64,000 nt of DNA. Source: Stieleria maiorica. GTDB lineage: Bacteria; Planctomycetota; Planctomycetia; Pirellulales; Pirellulaceae. Below, one piece after another: positions 24,956 through 34,387 of this stretch. The notes beneath the pieces are model-generated. The model saw only the letters and a list, made by a program, of their open reading frames with translations. It did no database searches and was not told the DNA's origin. The stretch spans positions 4,586,402 to 4,650,401 of the forward strand of contig NZ_CP036264.1 of NCBI RefSeq assembly GCF_008035925.1, given 5' to 3'. Every line of letters begins with the position of its first letter. Position 1 is the first letter of the stretch. The position numbers and the translations under genes were made by a program.

Positions 24956-25105
24956 GACAGGTCCCCAATTCTCCTGAGTGCGGTCTTGCGATCAATTCGC
25001 GCGGGATGATGACGTAACCATGAAACGCCCTCGGCCGTGCGAGGTTTCGTCAAAACTGTGACATTCGGCCAAGCCTTCTTTATACAGCGCCGGTCACCTT
25101 CCCCA

Positions 25106-26167
25106 CTACGACGGCTCGGGCAATCCACACAGGTTTCGGAGCAGCCGCAGCATCGCCGCGATACTGGTCGTCTCGGCCGTTTCCGACGCCGTGTGGTAGG
25201 ATGTGGTGGGCAACTGCAGCGTCGTCCCGCGGACCATCCCGTCGGTTGCCGTGATGATGCGGCCCAATTCGGTGCGACCGATCGAGAGCGGTTTATCGCG
25301 ATCCAAGTTCAACAATTCGACATAGCGATCTTTGAACCGGTGTCGGATCCTCAACCGTTCGCAAAGACCGAGCAGTTGATCGGTCAACGTTTCGTCGAAT
25401 GTCGCCATCGAGTCCCGATTACGCAACACCACCTCTTGCTTGGCGACTTCGTCCAACGTCGAAAAAGGACTCGTGTCCAAAACGACCAAACGGTCCGTCT
25501 GGATGTCGTGACGCTGAAACCACTCGACGGCAAATCGCCAACTACGGCCGGCCTCTTCGCCCGCAGTAAACAACGCCGTGCCTTGAAACCCACTTCGAAT
25601 CAAATCGATCAACATGGCGACGCTGACCACGTTGTCCAGTTGTGCCGAAACCAGATTCTGATCGACTCGCAATCGATCGAGAAAAGAAACGGGGAAGCCG
25701 GGTTGCAGGAACTCCAGGCCGTCGAGTTCAAAGATCAGGTTTCTGCGCCGCGGGCAAACGTACGAACGCGTGATCTGGCCTTGGCCGCAATAGGAACCGG
25801 CATAGGGTGTGTGGGCCTGAACTCGCTGGCCATCAAACCGCCCGGCGATCAGTTCCATAAACTGCTCGGAGACCGAATCGCCCGTCAACTCGCCGCGATT
25901 GCCGGCGATGAATGCTGCATACTGAAACTCGTTCGGTCCGGTACAAAGCAGTCCGTGGCGGTCGACGTGGGCGGAAAGGTACACGCTGTCCGGATCGGAA
26001 CCTTGAGCGACCAGCAAACCGTGGTAGCGATCCACCTTGACCGGATACTCCTCCAACTCCCGTCGCAGCACACGAAAGAAGGCATCTTCCACGCCCACGA
26101 CCGAAGGTTCTCTGACCAGGGCTCGAAGGAGATGCAGGAACTCATCAATGTTGGATGCCTTTCTCAT
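25106..26167 (-). CDS. M42-like metallopeptidase (aminopeptidase/endoglucanase family)
   Basis: A 353-residue cytoplasmic zinc peptidase of the MH clan. Metal and catalytic motifs are in the right order: 'YLSAHVDRHGLL' (H67, D69), 'QLDNVVSVAMLIDLI' (bridging Asp), 'FTAGEEAGRSW' (catalytic/metal Glu), 'LDTSPF' (Asp) and 'TSYHTASETAETTSI' (His). M42 enzymes are aminopeptidases that form large hollow tetrahedra. The sequence is diverged in the middle. It follows an MFS gene by 14 bp on the same strand, suggesting uptake of peptides or related compounds plus intracellular cleavage; that link is inference. Confidence 0.85.
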   Translation of the reverse strand: MRKASNIDEFLHLLRALVREPSVVGVEDAFFRVLRRELEEYPVKVDRYHGLLVAQGSDPDSVYLSAHVDRHGLLCTGPNEFQYAAFIAGNRGELTGDSVSEQFMELIAGRFDGQRVQAHTPYAGSYCGQGQITRSYVCPRRRNLIFELDGLEFLQPGFPVSFLDRLRVDQNLVSAQLDNVVSVAMLIDLIRSGFQGTALFTAGEEAGRSWRFAVEWFQRHDIQTDRLVVLDTSPFSTLDEVAKQEVVLRNRDSMATFDETLTDQLLGLCERLRIRHRFKDRYVELLNLDRDKPLSIGRTELGRIITATDGMVRGTTLQLPTTSYHTASETAETTSIAAMLRLLRNLCGLPEPS

Positions 26168-26181
26168 TTGTTGTTCATCTT

Positions 26182-27588
26182 TTAAGTCGCGTCATTCCCG
26201 ATCTGATCGGGCAGACTGGCCAGAACCGGAGTATCCAGGGATGCCGATCCGGGCCGAACGGCCACCGTTCGCACGCCCATTTCATCCGAATCCACGATCA
26301 GATGCGGCACCCGCAGCAACAGTGGCAGGGCAAACAGTCGCCCGAGCGATGAGAGCGCGAACAGGATCAGGTACCCGTTAAAACTCATTTCAAAGTGGAA
26401 CAATAGCGCACCGCCGACGAGCGCCCCCGATACCCACGCGGCGGTGTTGAGCAGATTATAGATCGTCAACACACTCGTCCGTTCTTCTTCCGCGATCGAT
26501 TCAAAGAACAGCAAGAAAAACGCCAGTTCGTAGGACGCCCAAAAAACACCACTGAGCGCCTGGGCCGCGGCCAGCCACGCGTAGTTTTGCGACACCACCC
26601 ACAGCACGCTGATCGGGACGATCCCCAGACTGCCGATCCAAAGCAGGGTTTTGGCGCCGAGCTTGTTGGCCACGCGTCCCCAAAACGAAAGCGAGATGAC
26701 TTTCGCCAGGAACGCGATCGAAAACAACCCCGATAACTCGCCATAAGAGAACTCGAGTTTGGTCAACATGAACGGCGTGAAAAACGGACCGGACATTTGC
26801 ACCGCCGCCTGAACGGCGAACAGATAAACCAACAACTTTCCACCGCTGCTGGCACGCAAATGATGAAAGACGCGTTTCCAGGGGATCGCACGCATCCCCG
26901 GCGGCAACGGCACCGGTTCACTTTGCTTGATCAACATCCAAGTCGAAAGCAAACGACAAAGCCCGGCGACGCCGAACAGAATCGCAAAGGCCACCAGCCC
27001 CAGTTCCAACGCCGTGAATGATTGCAACAAGACACCGCCGATCAGAAAGCCCGCGAACACACAGGCTTGGGAAACGCGAGTGCGATGGGCAAAATAGCGG
27101 GCGCGTATCGGGCGGGGGACGATTGTCCCGATCCAGGTATTCCAAGCCGGCCCGGTGGCCAGCCCCGTCCCCCAGTAAATCGACGCCACCAACAGCAGCG
27201 TCACCGCGTCAATCGAACCGAGGAGCGCCGCGATCAACAGCGGGATGAAGGTTGCCGCCTGCAGAAACGCACACAGAACCACCCAACGTTTGTGTGACTT
27301 CAGAACGCGAATCGCGGTCGGCGACGTCAGTTGCATCAGCCCGCCGGCGATCAACGGTACGCTGCTGACCATCCCCGCCGCCATCTCGCCCAACCCGACC
27401 GCCAGCGCGAATGCCGCGATGTAGGTTTCACCAAAGCCCACCATGCCGCCAAATGCCGCGCCATCGATCATGCTGGCACTCAAGTCACCGCGCAGTCGAT
27501 GTCCTTGGAGCGTTCCGTTTTCCAACTGCGCGTTCAACCGATTCTCCGTGATTGCGAAGCGATTCAGATCATCAATAGTGACGGCCAT
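26182..27588 (-). CDS. MFS transporter
   Basis: A 468-residue membrane protein with about 12 predicted helices. The first half is 'MVGFGETYIAAFALAVGLGEMAAGMVSSVPLIAGGLMQL' through 'FAGFLIGGVLLQSF'; the second 'LLVYLFAVQAAVQMSGPFFTPFMLT' through 'YLILFALSSLGRLFALPLLLRV'. The inter-helix 'RYFAHRTRVSQ' and the 'FWGRVANKLGAKTLL' motif are MFS-like. The substrate is unknown. It is the first gene of a pair with the M42-like peptidase (14-bp gap). Confidence 0.85.
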   Translation of the reverse strand: MAVTIDDLNRFAITENRLNAQLENGTLQGHRLRGDLSASMIDGAAFGGMVGFGETYIAAFALAVGLGEMAAGMVSSVPLIAGGLMQLTSPTAIRVLKSHKRWVVLCAFLQAATFIPLLIAALLGSIDAVTLLLVASIYWGTGLATGPAWNTWIGTIVPRPIRARYFAHRTRVSQACVFAGFLIGGVLLQSFTALELGLVAFAILFGVAGLCRLLSTWMLIKQSEPVPLPPGMRAIPWKRVFHHLRASSGGKLLVYLFAVQAAVQMSGPFFTPFMLTKLEFSYGELSGLFSIAFLAKVISLSFWGRVANKLGAKTLLWIGSLGIVPISVLWVVSQNYAWLAAAQALSGVFWASYELAFFLLFFESIAEEERTSVLTIYNLLNTAAWVSGALVGGALLFHFEMSFNGYLILFALSSLGRLFALPLLLRVPHLIVDSDEMGVRTVAVRPGSASLDTPVLASLPDQIGNDAT

Positions 27589-27819
27589 CCGTGTCGCCGT
27601 GGTCGTTGGTTGTGAACGTTATAGGCGACGTTAACAGCAGAGCAACCCAGGTCCGGAAAACCTGCCGGGGAGCAAGGGGCGACGCCGACCCGATGTCGAA
27701 TAGACACTCAGCGTGTCAATCCAACGTCGATGGGCTGGAAACCGATCCGACATTTCCCTGCGACCGGAAAGGTACACTTTTCCTCGCGACAATTCCGTTG
27801 CGCGGGGCTCTCAGTAGGT

Positions 27820-28539
27820 ATGACCACCCAAAACCAGCTCCCAACGACCTACATCGCTCCGCTGTTGATGGCAACCAGCCTGCTGGTCGGCTGGTTCATC
27901 CCCGATTTCTACGATTGGTCGGGGGCGGATCAAAGCCGACCGGCGCCCGTCATCGGATGGACCGCTTTGGGGATGCTGGTCACGTCGATCGGCGTTTGGA
28001 TAGCATTGCCGTGGATCCCGTTTCGCCCCCACCCGCGGCAGGACGATCAAATCGCGTTGACACGATTCACCCTCCGGACGTTGGCGGGAATCACAGCGGT
28101 CGCGGCGGTGGTGTCAGCGGGGATCATGACGTTTCCTTTGCTGACCGGATATACCGTTTGGGGCTTGGTTTGGGTGTTCGCGGTGTGGGGCTGGACGCGT
28201 GATCGTCTGCCTCGTCTTCCCGCCGTTGCACTGCTCGCATGCATGCATTTTCCATTCGCCTGGGTCATCCGTGGCGGGTTACCCGGTATCGGGGACGGTC
28301 TGGCGACGCTGGTTGCGGGATTGCCGGGGTTCTTCGTCACTCTTTTTGCTGGGCGGTTTCTGATCGGCCAACACATCCAGGAACTTGCCTGGCTGTCGAT
28401 CCTGATCTCCGCCTCGGAGCTCGCCGTCGGACTGTGGATCATTCGATTGGGACCGAAACGCGGAATCGCCTATTGTGTCCTTGTCCTCTTGATCTCCGTC
28501 TATGGATCGTTCACGCTCAACATGCTGGTGCGGATCTGA
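27820..28539 (+). CDS. Multi-spanning membrane protein, unknown function
   Basis: A 239-residue protein starting at the ATG at 27820 (MTTQNQLPTTYIAPLL); the upstream open frame overlaps no gene but is polar and unlikely. About eight hydrophobic segments (14-31, 43-66, 78-98, 103-120, 126-145, 150-172, 180-200, 208-232) leave almost no soluble part. The 'GGLPGIGDGLATLVAGLPGFFVTLFAGRFLIGQHIQE' stretch may be a loop-helix hairpin. No family is recognised. A BtuF-like gene follows 47 bp on; whether they share a transcript is not clear. Confidence 0.75.
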   Translation: MTTQNQLPTTYIAPLLMATSLLVGWFIPDFYDWSGADQSRPAPVIGWTALGMLVTSIGVWIALPWIPFRPHPRQDDQIALTRFTLRTLAGITAVAAVVSAGIMTFPLLTGYTVWGLVWVFAVWGWTRDRLPRLPAVALLACMHFPFAWVIRGGLPGIGDGLATLVAGLPGFFVTLFAGRFLIGQHIQELAWLSILISASELAVGLWIIRLGPKRGIAYCVLVLLISVYGSFTLNMLVRI

Positions 28540-28586
28540 TCGTTTAACAAGCGAACGGCTAATAATCGTCTTACACTTACGTTTCT

Positions 28587-29522
28587 ATGCGGATCGTTTC
28601 CCTTCTTCCCAGCGCGACCGAAATCATTTGTGCGATCGGCTTGCGTGATCAGCTCGTCGGCGTCTCCCACGAATGTGATTATCCGGCGTCGGTGTCCGAA
28701 CTGCCCAAAGTAACGCGAACGATCATCCCCGACGACGTTTCGAGCGGCCAAATCGACGCGTTGGTGCGCGAGCAAGTCAGAACGCAACAGGCACTTTACC
28801 GATTGGATGTGCCATTGGTGCGTTCGCTGGAGCCGGATTTGATCGTGACGCAAGCACTGTGTAATGTATGCGCCGTTTCGAAGCACGATGTCGACCAGGC
28901 ATTGTGCTCGCTTGCAAACCGTGCCCAGGTCATCAATCTGGAACCCACCTGTTTGGGCGACGTTTTCGACTGTATCGGTCGAGTTGCCGCGGCGGCAGGT
29001 TGCGAGTCCGACGGGGCGACGTGCGTCGATCGATTGAAAACGCGCGTCCAAGCCGTGGCCGACCGTTCGCAAAACATCCGGCGTCAACCTGCGGTGATGC
29101 TGCTGGAATGGATCGACCCGCCGTTCAGCGCCGGGCACTGGAACCCCGAACTGGTGGCACTGGCCGGCGGACGCCCCGTCATTGGCGCTGCGGGCGAGCG
29201 ATCGCAGTCGGTGGACTGGGATCGCGTCGTCCAGGCTGATCCGGACGTGATCTTCATCGCCTGTTGCGGATTCGACGTGCGGCGCACGCTGGACGATCTG
29301 CCCCGCCTGCAATCCTATCCCCATTGGCGGACGTTGCGATGTGTCCGGGCGGGGCGTGTCTATGTGGTCGACGGTTCGGCGTATTTCAATCGTCCCGGCC
29401 CGCGTTTGGTGGACAGCCTGGAAATCCTCTCACACACGCTGCATCCGGAAGTTCATCCGCGGGACGGCGGATTGCCCGAAGCCTCGCGGGTGCTTCCAAT
29501 TGCCGGCCGCGCGGACGGGTAA
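28587..29522 (+). CDS. BtuF/FecB-like metal-chelate-binding protein without signal peptide
   Basis: A 311-residue helical-backbone periplasmic-binding-protein fold. 'MRIVSLLPSATEIICAIGLRDQLVGVSHECDYP' is the standard opening of cobalamin-binding BtuF-like proteins; 'DLIVTQALCNVCAVS' and 'PDVIFIACCGFDVRRTL' are typical later motifs, with many cysteines. There is no signal peptide, so it should remain cytoplasmic, as is common for this stand-alone subgroup. No ABC permease or ATPase accompanies it. It may bind cobalamin or a related corrinoid; this rests on family resemblance only, and no cobalamin riboswitch is seen upstream. Confidence 0.85.
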   Translation: MRIVSLLPSATEIICAIGLRDQLVGVSHECDYPASVSELPKVTRTIIPDDVSSGQIDALVREQVRTQQALYRLDVPLVRSLEPDLIVTQALCNVCAVSKHDVDQALCSLANRAQVINLEPTCLGDVFDCIGRVAAAAGCESDGATCVDRLKTRVQAVADRSQNIRRQPAVMLLEWIDPPFSAGHWNPELVALAGGRPVIGAAGERSQSVDWDRVVQADPDVIFIACCGFDVRRTLDDLPRLQSYPHWRTLRCVRAGRVYVVDGSAYFNRPGPRLVDSLEILSHTLHPEVHPRDGGLPEASRVLPIAGRADG

Positions 29523-29611
29523 CGACAGACCGCCGGCGGATCGACTATCCTGGTGCCGGGCCAAGCAGGTTGTCACCGTGACAATCCTGCCCTTTCGTTT
29601 GCACCAGCCAT

Positions 29612-30391
29612 TTGAGTACCGAAGTGTCGCGACGTTTTCTTCAATCAACGATCGTCCAGGGAACCCTTGTTTGCATGTTTGCGGCGGTCGGATTCGCCGA
29701 TGGCGGGGCGATCGACCCCGCCCAAGAAGCGTGGTACAAGAAATACAAGTCACAGCAAAACGCGCCGAAACCGGATGAAATGCTGCTGAACACCGACCCG
29801 GAGCCGGATTTGTCCGAGGGATTTGTCGACCTGTTCAACGGCGAAGACCTGATGGGTTGGACGCCCAAGGGTGGCACCTGCAAGTACGAAGTGAAAGACG
29901 GTGCGCTGGTAGGGACGGTGACCCCAGGGTCCAACAGTACCTACCTGAGCACCGACAAAACAGATTTCAAGGACTTCGTTTTCACCTGCGAGATGAAATG
30001 GGAAGTCGACGGCAACTCGGGCGTCATGTTCCGCGCTCAAACCAAACCCGGAAAAAACGGCGAGACCGTTTTCGGGCCGCAAGCCGAGATGGAGGGGATC
30101 AGCGGTGATCGCTACTGGAACGGGGGAATCTACGGCCAAAGCTGTGGCGGCTATTTTTATCCCGTCTGGCTGAAGGAACACAAACAAGCCCGTGCGGCGC
30201 TGGACCGAGAGGGGTGGAATCGATTGACGATTTCCGCCCAAGGCAATGTGATCAAAACCTGGGTCAACGGCGTCCCGGTCGCTCACTGGGTGGATGACGG
30301 AACCTATTCCGAAGGTTTCTTTGGCCTGCAAATCCACAAGGGAGCCAAAGGCATCGTGCACTGGCGTGGCATCCGGGTCAAAGAGCTCTAA
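29612..30391 (+). CDS. Secreted DUF1080 (3-keto-disaccharide hydrolase-like) protein
   Basis: A 259-residue protein of the DUF1080 family, a concanavalin-like beta-sandwich very frequent in planctomycetes and linked to breakdown of 3-keto-glycosides. Family motifs: 'GFVDLFNGEDLMGWTPKGG', 'WEVDGNSGVMFRAQ', 'AEMEGISGDRYWNGGIYG', 'GWNRLTISAQGNVIKTWVNGVPVAHWVD', ending 'GIVHWRGIRVKEL'. The start is uncertain: TTG at 29612 or GTG at 29624; either leaves a signal-like segment ('VQGTLVCMFAAVGFADG'). The gene stands alone between a BtuF-like gene and a convergent HTTM gene (30-bp gap). Confidence 0.9.
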   Translation: MSTEVSRRFLQSTIVQGTLVCMFAAVGFADGGAIDPAQEAWYKKYKSQQNAPKPDEMLLNTDPEPDLSEGFVDLFNGEDLMGWTPKGGTCKYEVKDGALVGTVTPGSNSTYLSTDKTDFKDFVFTCEMKWEVDGNSGVMFRAQTKPGKNGETVFGPQAEMEGISGDRYWNGGIYGQSCGGYFYPVWLKEHKQARAALDREGWNRLTISAQGNVIKTWVNGVPVAHWVDDGTYSEGFFGLQIHKGAKGIVHWRGIRVKEL

Positions 30392-30420
30392 CGAGTGTCG
30401 GCGTCCGATCTTGGATCGCC

Positions 30421-31935
30421 TCACGACGATTGCATCGCCCGCTGCTGTTCGGCCAGACGATCGTACTCGGCCTCGGCTTCGCTGGGCCGCATCGATCGGA
30501 TCTCGTGAAACGTCGCCGGCATCTCGATGTGTTGCCACCACTGATCCAGTGGGACACGCCATGGCGTCGGCGGCAGCGGCCCCGGATCTTGAATCACCCA
30601 ATCGTCATCAAACCAGCCGCGCGCGGCTTGCGTTAAATCGACGCTAGGATCGACCAACGGCGTCGCGGGACGGCCGTTCAGCGAAACCAGATGCAACGCA
30701 AAGACCTTGCATCCCGGTTGTCCCATCGATGCGACAAGCTCCTGGAGCTTGACCGCCGCTTGACGAACCAGTTCCGGGTCTCGCGGTGCACGCATCAGTT
30801 GATTAGGCGTCATCACAATCTTTGCCGGCACGATCAAGTAATCGTCCTGGGTCTGGATTCTGTACCAAAGCAAACAGTCTTTGTGACGCAGCATCATCCG
30901 CCACGCAAATCGCTGGCCCCGTTCATTCCAACTCGGGTTTCCCGGCAACACCCAGGGTCGGACCGGCAATAGCAATTGAACCGTGACATAGGCGACCGAC
31001 AGCGCGATTGCCAAGCGATGCAGTCGGGACGCAGGCGGACACCACGTTGATTCGATGGCGGCTCCGCTGTCTGGCGTCATTCCACTCACAGCGCCGATCC
31101 GCCGCAACACGTTGGGGACGAACGAAACCGGAAAGAACACGAACAGCGTAGCCAACATGAACCAGGGGAACACACCGATTTGAAAGATCGTTGCGTTGGT
31201 CAGGTGGAAAACCAAAGCGGCGGCGATTGCGATCACCCGCGTTCGTTTCCACATCAATGCCGGGACGATCAACACGTCAAACAGCAATCCCCCCCAAGCC
31301 ATCACAAACGGGGCGCCCGGCAATGTGAATAAGGGGCCGATCCAAGCCGTGTCGACGCGTGAAGTGACAAACAATCCAGCGGGTTGCCCGGCGATCCAGT
31401 CGGAATCCAGCTTAGCGATCCCTCCAAACACATAGGGAAGCCCCAGTTGAAAGCGGACAAGCCACCATTGCCACAGCCGCATGTTGGAATCACCGCGGGA
31501 TCCGCGAAACAGCAACTGATCCAACGACAGCGTGCGACCGCAGGGCAAGAAACAGCACAACATCGCGGTGCAGGCCAACAGGTAGTCGTGGTTGTTGTAA
31601 ATCTGGCGTTCGACCAACAACACATACGCCATCGTCGCGGCCAGGATCGCAGCGTTGACCCGCGTCAGAAAGCCAACCGCAAAGGCGAGTGCGGAGATGC
31701 GTGCGGCTTGAAAATGCCACCAAATCCCATCGCCGGGCCACAGCGTCACCCACTCAAACCACGCGTACTTGAACAAGACGGTGGGGCTGACAAACAGGAT
31801 GTGCCAACGGTCTTCTGCGAGGTAGTCGGACGCCCAGAACCAGAACGTCACGCCGAGGATGAAACGCAAAACGGCCAGCGGACTTGCATCCACTGGCCGC
31901 ATCCAATCGAAACGGCGGTGCGAATCGGACGACAT
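30421..31935 (-). CDS. HTTM / vitamin K-dependent gamma-carboxylase-like membrane protein
   Basis: About 504 residues from the ATG at 31935. The N-terminal part has about seven helices in the HTTM arrangement ('LAVLRFILGVTFWFW', 'NNHDYLLACTAMLCCFLPCGRTLSLDQL', 'LWQWWLVRFQLGLPYVFGGIAKLDSDW', 'GLLFDVLIVPALMW', 'FHLTNATIFQIGVFPWFMLATLFVFFP'); the C-terminal part is a soluble beta-rich domain ('WRMMLRHKDCLLWYRI'). Eukaryotic relatives gamma-carboxylate glutamate; bacterial ones have uncertain substrates. An alternative TTG start at 31950 would overlap the stop of the Met-rich protein gene (TTGA). The two genes form a leftward pair. Confidence 0.88.
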   Translation of the reverse strand: MSSDSHRRFDWMRPVDASPLAVLRFILGVTFWFWASDYLAEDRWHILFVSPTVLFKYAWFEWVTLWPGDGIWWHFQAARISALAFAVGFLTRVNAAILAATMAYVLLVERQIYNNHDYLLACTAMLCCFLPCGRTLSLDQLLFRGSRGDSNMRLWQWWLVRFQLGLPYVFGGIAKLDSDWIAGQPAGLFVTSRVDTAWIGPLFTLPGAPFVMAWGGLLFDVLIVPALMWKRTRVIAIAAALVFHLTNATIFQIGVFPWFMLATLFVFFPVSFVPNVLRRIGAVSGMTPDSGAAIESTWCPPASRLHRLAIALSVAYVTVQLLLPVRPWVLPGNPSWNERGQRFAWRMMLRHKDCLLWYRIQTQDDYLIVPAKIVMTPNQLMRAPRDPELVRQAAVKLQELVASMGQPGCKVFALHLVSLNGRPATPLVDPSVDLTQAARGWFDDDWVIQDPGPLPPTPWRVPLDQWWQHIEMPATFHEIRSMRPSEAEAEYDRLAEQQRAMQSS

Positions 31936-31946
31936 TGCCGAACGAT

Positions 31947-33677
31947 TCAATTGAGCAACGAATCCAAGCCGGCATCCGCCGGGGCGGCGGGCGGCGCTGC
32001 AGCCGGTGGCGCTGCGGCAGGCGGTCCAGCCTCGGCTTCGTTCCCGGGGTCAGCAGCTTCCAAGGGGTTTCCGAAGCGGAACACGGGCGCGCCCGATGTG
32101 GCCCGTTTCTGGACGGCCTTTCCCGAAGCGAGCGATTCGAGCGTCGCAACCTGTTCTTCGAGCGCGGTGACATACTTTCGACGCGTGTCCAGGGTGGGCT
32201 CGTTCAGTTGGCTGGTCAGATCGAACAATGCGGTCAGCCATTTCTTGGTTGCGTCGCGAGCGTCGGCCGGTGTCGAAGCCAACAGCCCGCTACTGGCCTG
32301 CAACGATTCGACATCCTCAACCACTTTTCCTTGCCCGGTGACGCCCAGCAAGACCTGTTGCAGGACGTGATTGAGCTTCTTGCGGCTGGCGACGATTTCA
32401 GCGGGCTGAGGTTTAGCAGCCATCGGACGCATTCCCATGCCCATCATGCTCATCATGCTATCCATCTCCATCCCGCCCATTTCGCCCATTTCCATCTCCA
32501 TATCCATTTCCATCCCGTACATGTCATCCATTCCCATCATGGATTCACCCCGCATCCCTGGAGCGACCGGCGCCTTTTCTTTCGTCTCCTTCAGGAACGT
32601 CTCCGGGGCGGGTGGCTGGCTGATGCGGGTGTTCGAGTTCTTCTCCAACTGGCCGAGCCGGTCGAGTTCGGACTTGTAGGCCGCCAGAACTCGTTTCGCC
32701 CATTGTTTCAGCACTTCGTTCGTCTCCACTTCGCCTTCGGCCATCTTGCCGGGCAATCGGGCGATCGCCGCGGCCGAGTGGAGCGCGATCAAGTTCGGGT
32801 TGTCTTCGTCGGTGCTGATGCTGACGAGTTGTTTGCCGAGTGTCGCGTCGGTGCTGAGGTTGGTCAGGATGCTGACGGCGTAACGTTGCAGGAACGCATG
32901 TGCCAATTCGTCGCGCCCGGTGGGCGGATCTGACTCAAGTAGCTGCGTCATCGATTGCGTCAGTTCGTCCTTGACCGCCACGATCGCCGAATCATCGGCT
33001 GCGGAATAACGGACAAAGCGTTCGATCCCTTGCAAGGCGGCCGCGCGGACCCCATCCGGGTTGTTCGCATCGTCATAAATCTTCTTCATGTCATTCAGGA
33101 CGAACGAATACGGGCGGGGGACGCCGCCTCGTTGTAACGGTGGTCGGGTTAGTCCGGCAATAAACTGAATCGCATTGATCCGCGCCGCAGGCTGGTAGTT
33201 GCCCTCCGCGACGGGTTTCAGCCCGGCATACAGCCAGCGCATCACGTTGCCGGCTCCCGGTGTCTGTGACCGCACCGCACTCTCCATGACCGCACGCGCG
33301 TGTCCCATCACGTCATTGATTTGGTGCGTGGCGTTGGGCTGCGTGATTTTCGCCGGGACATATTGTTGAAAGTAGCGTTGAACGACGGCCAGCTTGTTCG
33401 CCGGAAAATTGCTCAGATCGCGCGACGTCCCGTACGTTCGCGCTTCGCGCTGGACGGTGTTCAGGTTCTCGTCGATCAATTGTTCGACTTGCAGCACGTC
33501 GTATTTGGCCGCTTGGCCCGACGCGGTGCTCGCCAGCATGGCCGCAGCGGCTAGCACGATGAACAACGCCAACCCGCCGAAACCGAGGCGTTTGTGGCGC
33601 TGGTCAGTCTCTGCAAGCGTCGCCGCGACGACGCGAAGCTGCACCAATGTGGGGGTGTGACGTTGAGTTCGTGTCAT
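31947..33677 (-). CDS. Exported alpha-helical protein with Met-rich segment
   Basis: A 576-residue protein starting at the ATG at 33677 (MTRTQRHTPTL). A single hydrophobic segment at about residues 34-54 ('GFGGLALFIVLAAAAMLAS') is an anchor or signal. The body is helical and HEAT-like ('LQGIERFVRYSAADDSAIVAVKDELTQSM', 'LIALHSAAAIARLPG'). At about 380-420 a low-complexity Met/Glu/Asp/Gly segment contains some 20 methionines ('DDMYGMEMDMEMEMGEMGG...'), a composition seen in copper-binding proteins; here it may also just be low complexity. The C-terminus is Ala/Pro-rich. It precedes the HTTM gene with stop and start nearly overlapping, so the two may act together. Not assigned to a family. Confidence 0.75.
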   Translation of the reverse strand: MTRTQRHTPTLVQLRVVAATLAETDQRHKRLGFGGLALFIVLAAAAMLASTASGQAAKYDVLQVEQLIDENLNTVQREARTYGTSRDLSNFPANKLAVVQRYFQQYVPAKITQPNATHQINDVMGHARAVMESAVRSQTPGAGNVMRWLYAGLKPVAEGNYQPAARINAIQFIAGLTRPPLQRGGVPRPYSFVLNDMKKIYDDANNPDGVRAAALQGIERFVRYSAADDSAIVAVKDELTQSMTQLLESDPPTGRDELAHAFLQRYAVSILTNLSTDATLGKQLVSISTDEDNPNLIALHSAAAIARLPGKMAEGEVETNEVLKQWAKRVLAAYKSELDRLGQLEKNSNTRISQPPAPETFLKETKEKAPVAPGMRGESMMGMDDMYGMEMDMEMEMGEMGGMEMDSMMSMMGMGMRPMAAKPQPAEIVASRKKLNHVLQQVLLGVTGQGKVVEDVESLQASSGLLASTPADARDATKKWLTALFDLTSQLNEPTLDTRRKYVTALEEQVATLESLASGKAVQKRATSGAPVFRFGNPLEAADPGNEAEAGPPAAAPPAAAPPAAPADAGLDSLLN

Positions 33678-34228
33678 GACGAATCCGTTGTGATGGGTTG
33701 AACGGGCGGAGTCGGAGAAGAGAAAAGGGGCGCAGGCAGAGGGGCATCCGGCCGAAGGCAAGTCTGCTTTTACTCCGCGTCGCGTCATTATCCCATGCTA
33801 AAACGAAGCTCGTCAAACAAAATTAGGCAGCAATTGGAACAGCCGATGCCGAATTTGGCGAATTTCGCGGTCATCGCCCGCTCGCTCCACCGCCTGTTGA
33901 TCAATTCGTTCTAGATCAACGAACAGGACAGTACGAGCCCGAAACGCAGCGAGTGGATCCTCATCGCCCCTTGCTCGCGCGCCTCGAAAATCAACAGGCC
34001 GTCCATCTGCAATACCCCCTGCTCGATTTGAACGAGCGTTTCCAGGCGGAAAGCCTGATGTCCTAGGCCAACTAGACGAAGGGGGCGCTGACGAGCCGTG
34101 TAATATACTTGTCGCTCAGATCCTTGCCATCGGAGGTTCACGCAAACCCTCCGGCCGAGGTGTTATTGCGGCCGCCGCAACAGCAAATCGCTAAAAAATG
34201 GCCTTTTGCCGGTTTCCGCCCCATTAAT
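33678..34228. other. Non-coding gap upstream of the GYF_2-like gene
   Basis: 550 bp with no supported gene. A minus-strand frame at 33911-34141 is open but has no recognisable domain. Visible items: an imperfect inverted repeat around 33892-33926 (CTGTTGATC ... GATCAACGAACAG) and a GCCCGAAACGCAGCGAG string of the kind that recurs in planctomycete intergenic DNA (from memory, not checked). Confidence 0.45.
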
Positions 34229-34244
34229 TGGCGCGCACTGTGCC
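34229..34244 (+). promoter_or_regulatory. Possible sigma-54 promoter for the GYF_2-like gene
   Basis: TGGCGCGCACTGTGCC, preceded by T: GG-to-GC spacing is exactly 10 nt and most positions fit, but the first block is TGGCGC and the second GTGCC. Predicted start near 34255, leader about 133 nt. Weaker than the three matches around csrA-groES. Confidence 0.4.
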
Positions 34245-34387
34245 ACTGCCTCACGTTAAACTGTAGTTCAGTGGAGTGGGCGACGATGTTGATGTGGGAC
34301 AGAAGGAGGGGGAGACAACGCACGCTGCCGCATCCACGTGAGGCTACCTCTTCACCCCAATTCTTTTCTCCGAAGGTGGCAATCGAG

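Noticed and set aside
28540..28586. Cobalamin riboswitch before the BtuF-like gene
   Set aside because: Only 47 bp between genes and no B12-box-like sequence.
32437..32679. Plus-strand frame rich in Ile/Ser/Pro/Met
   Set aside because: Mirror image of the Met/Glu-rich segment of the real minus-strand gene.
33911..34141. Minus-strand 76-codon frame
   Set aside because: Open but without a domain, clear ribosome site or conserved neighbour; left as unassigned DNA.
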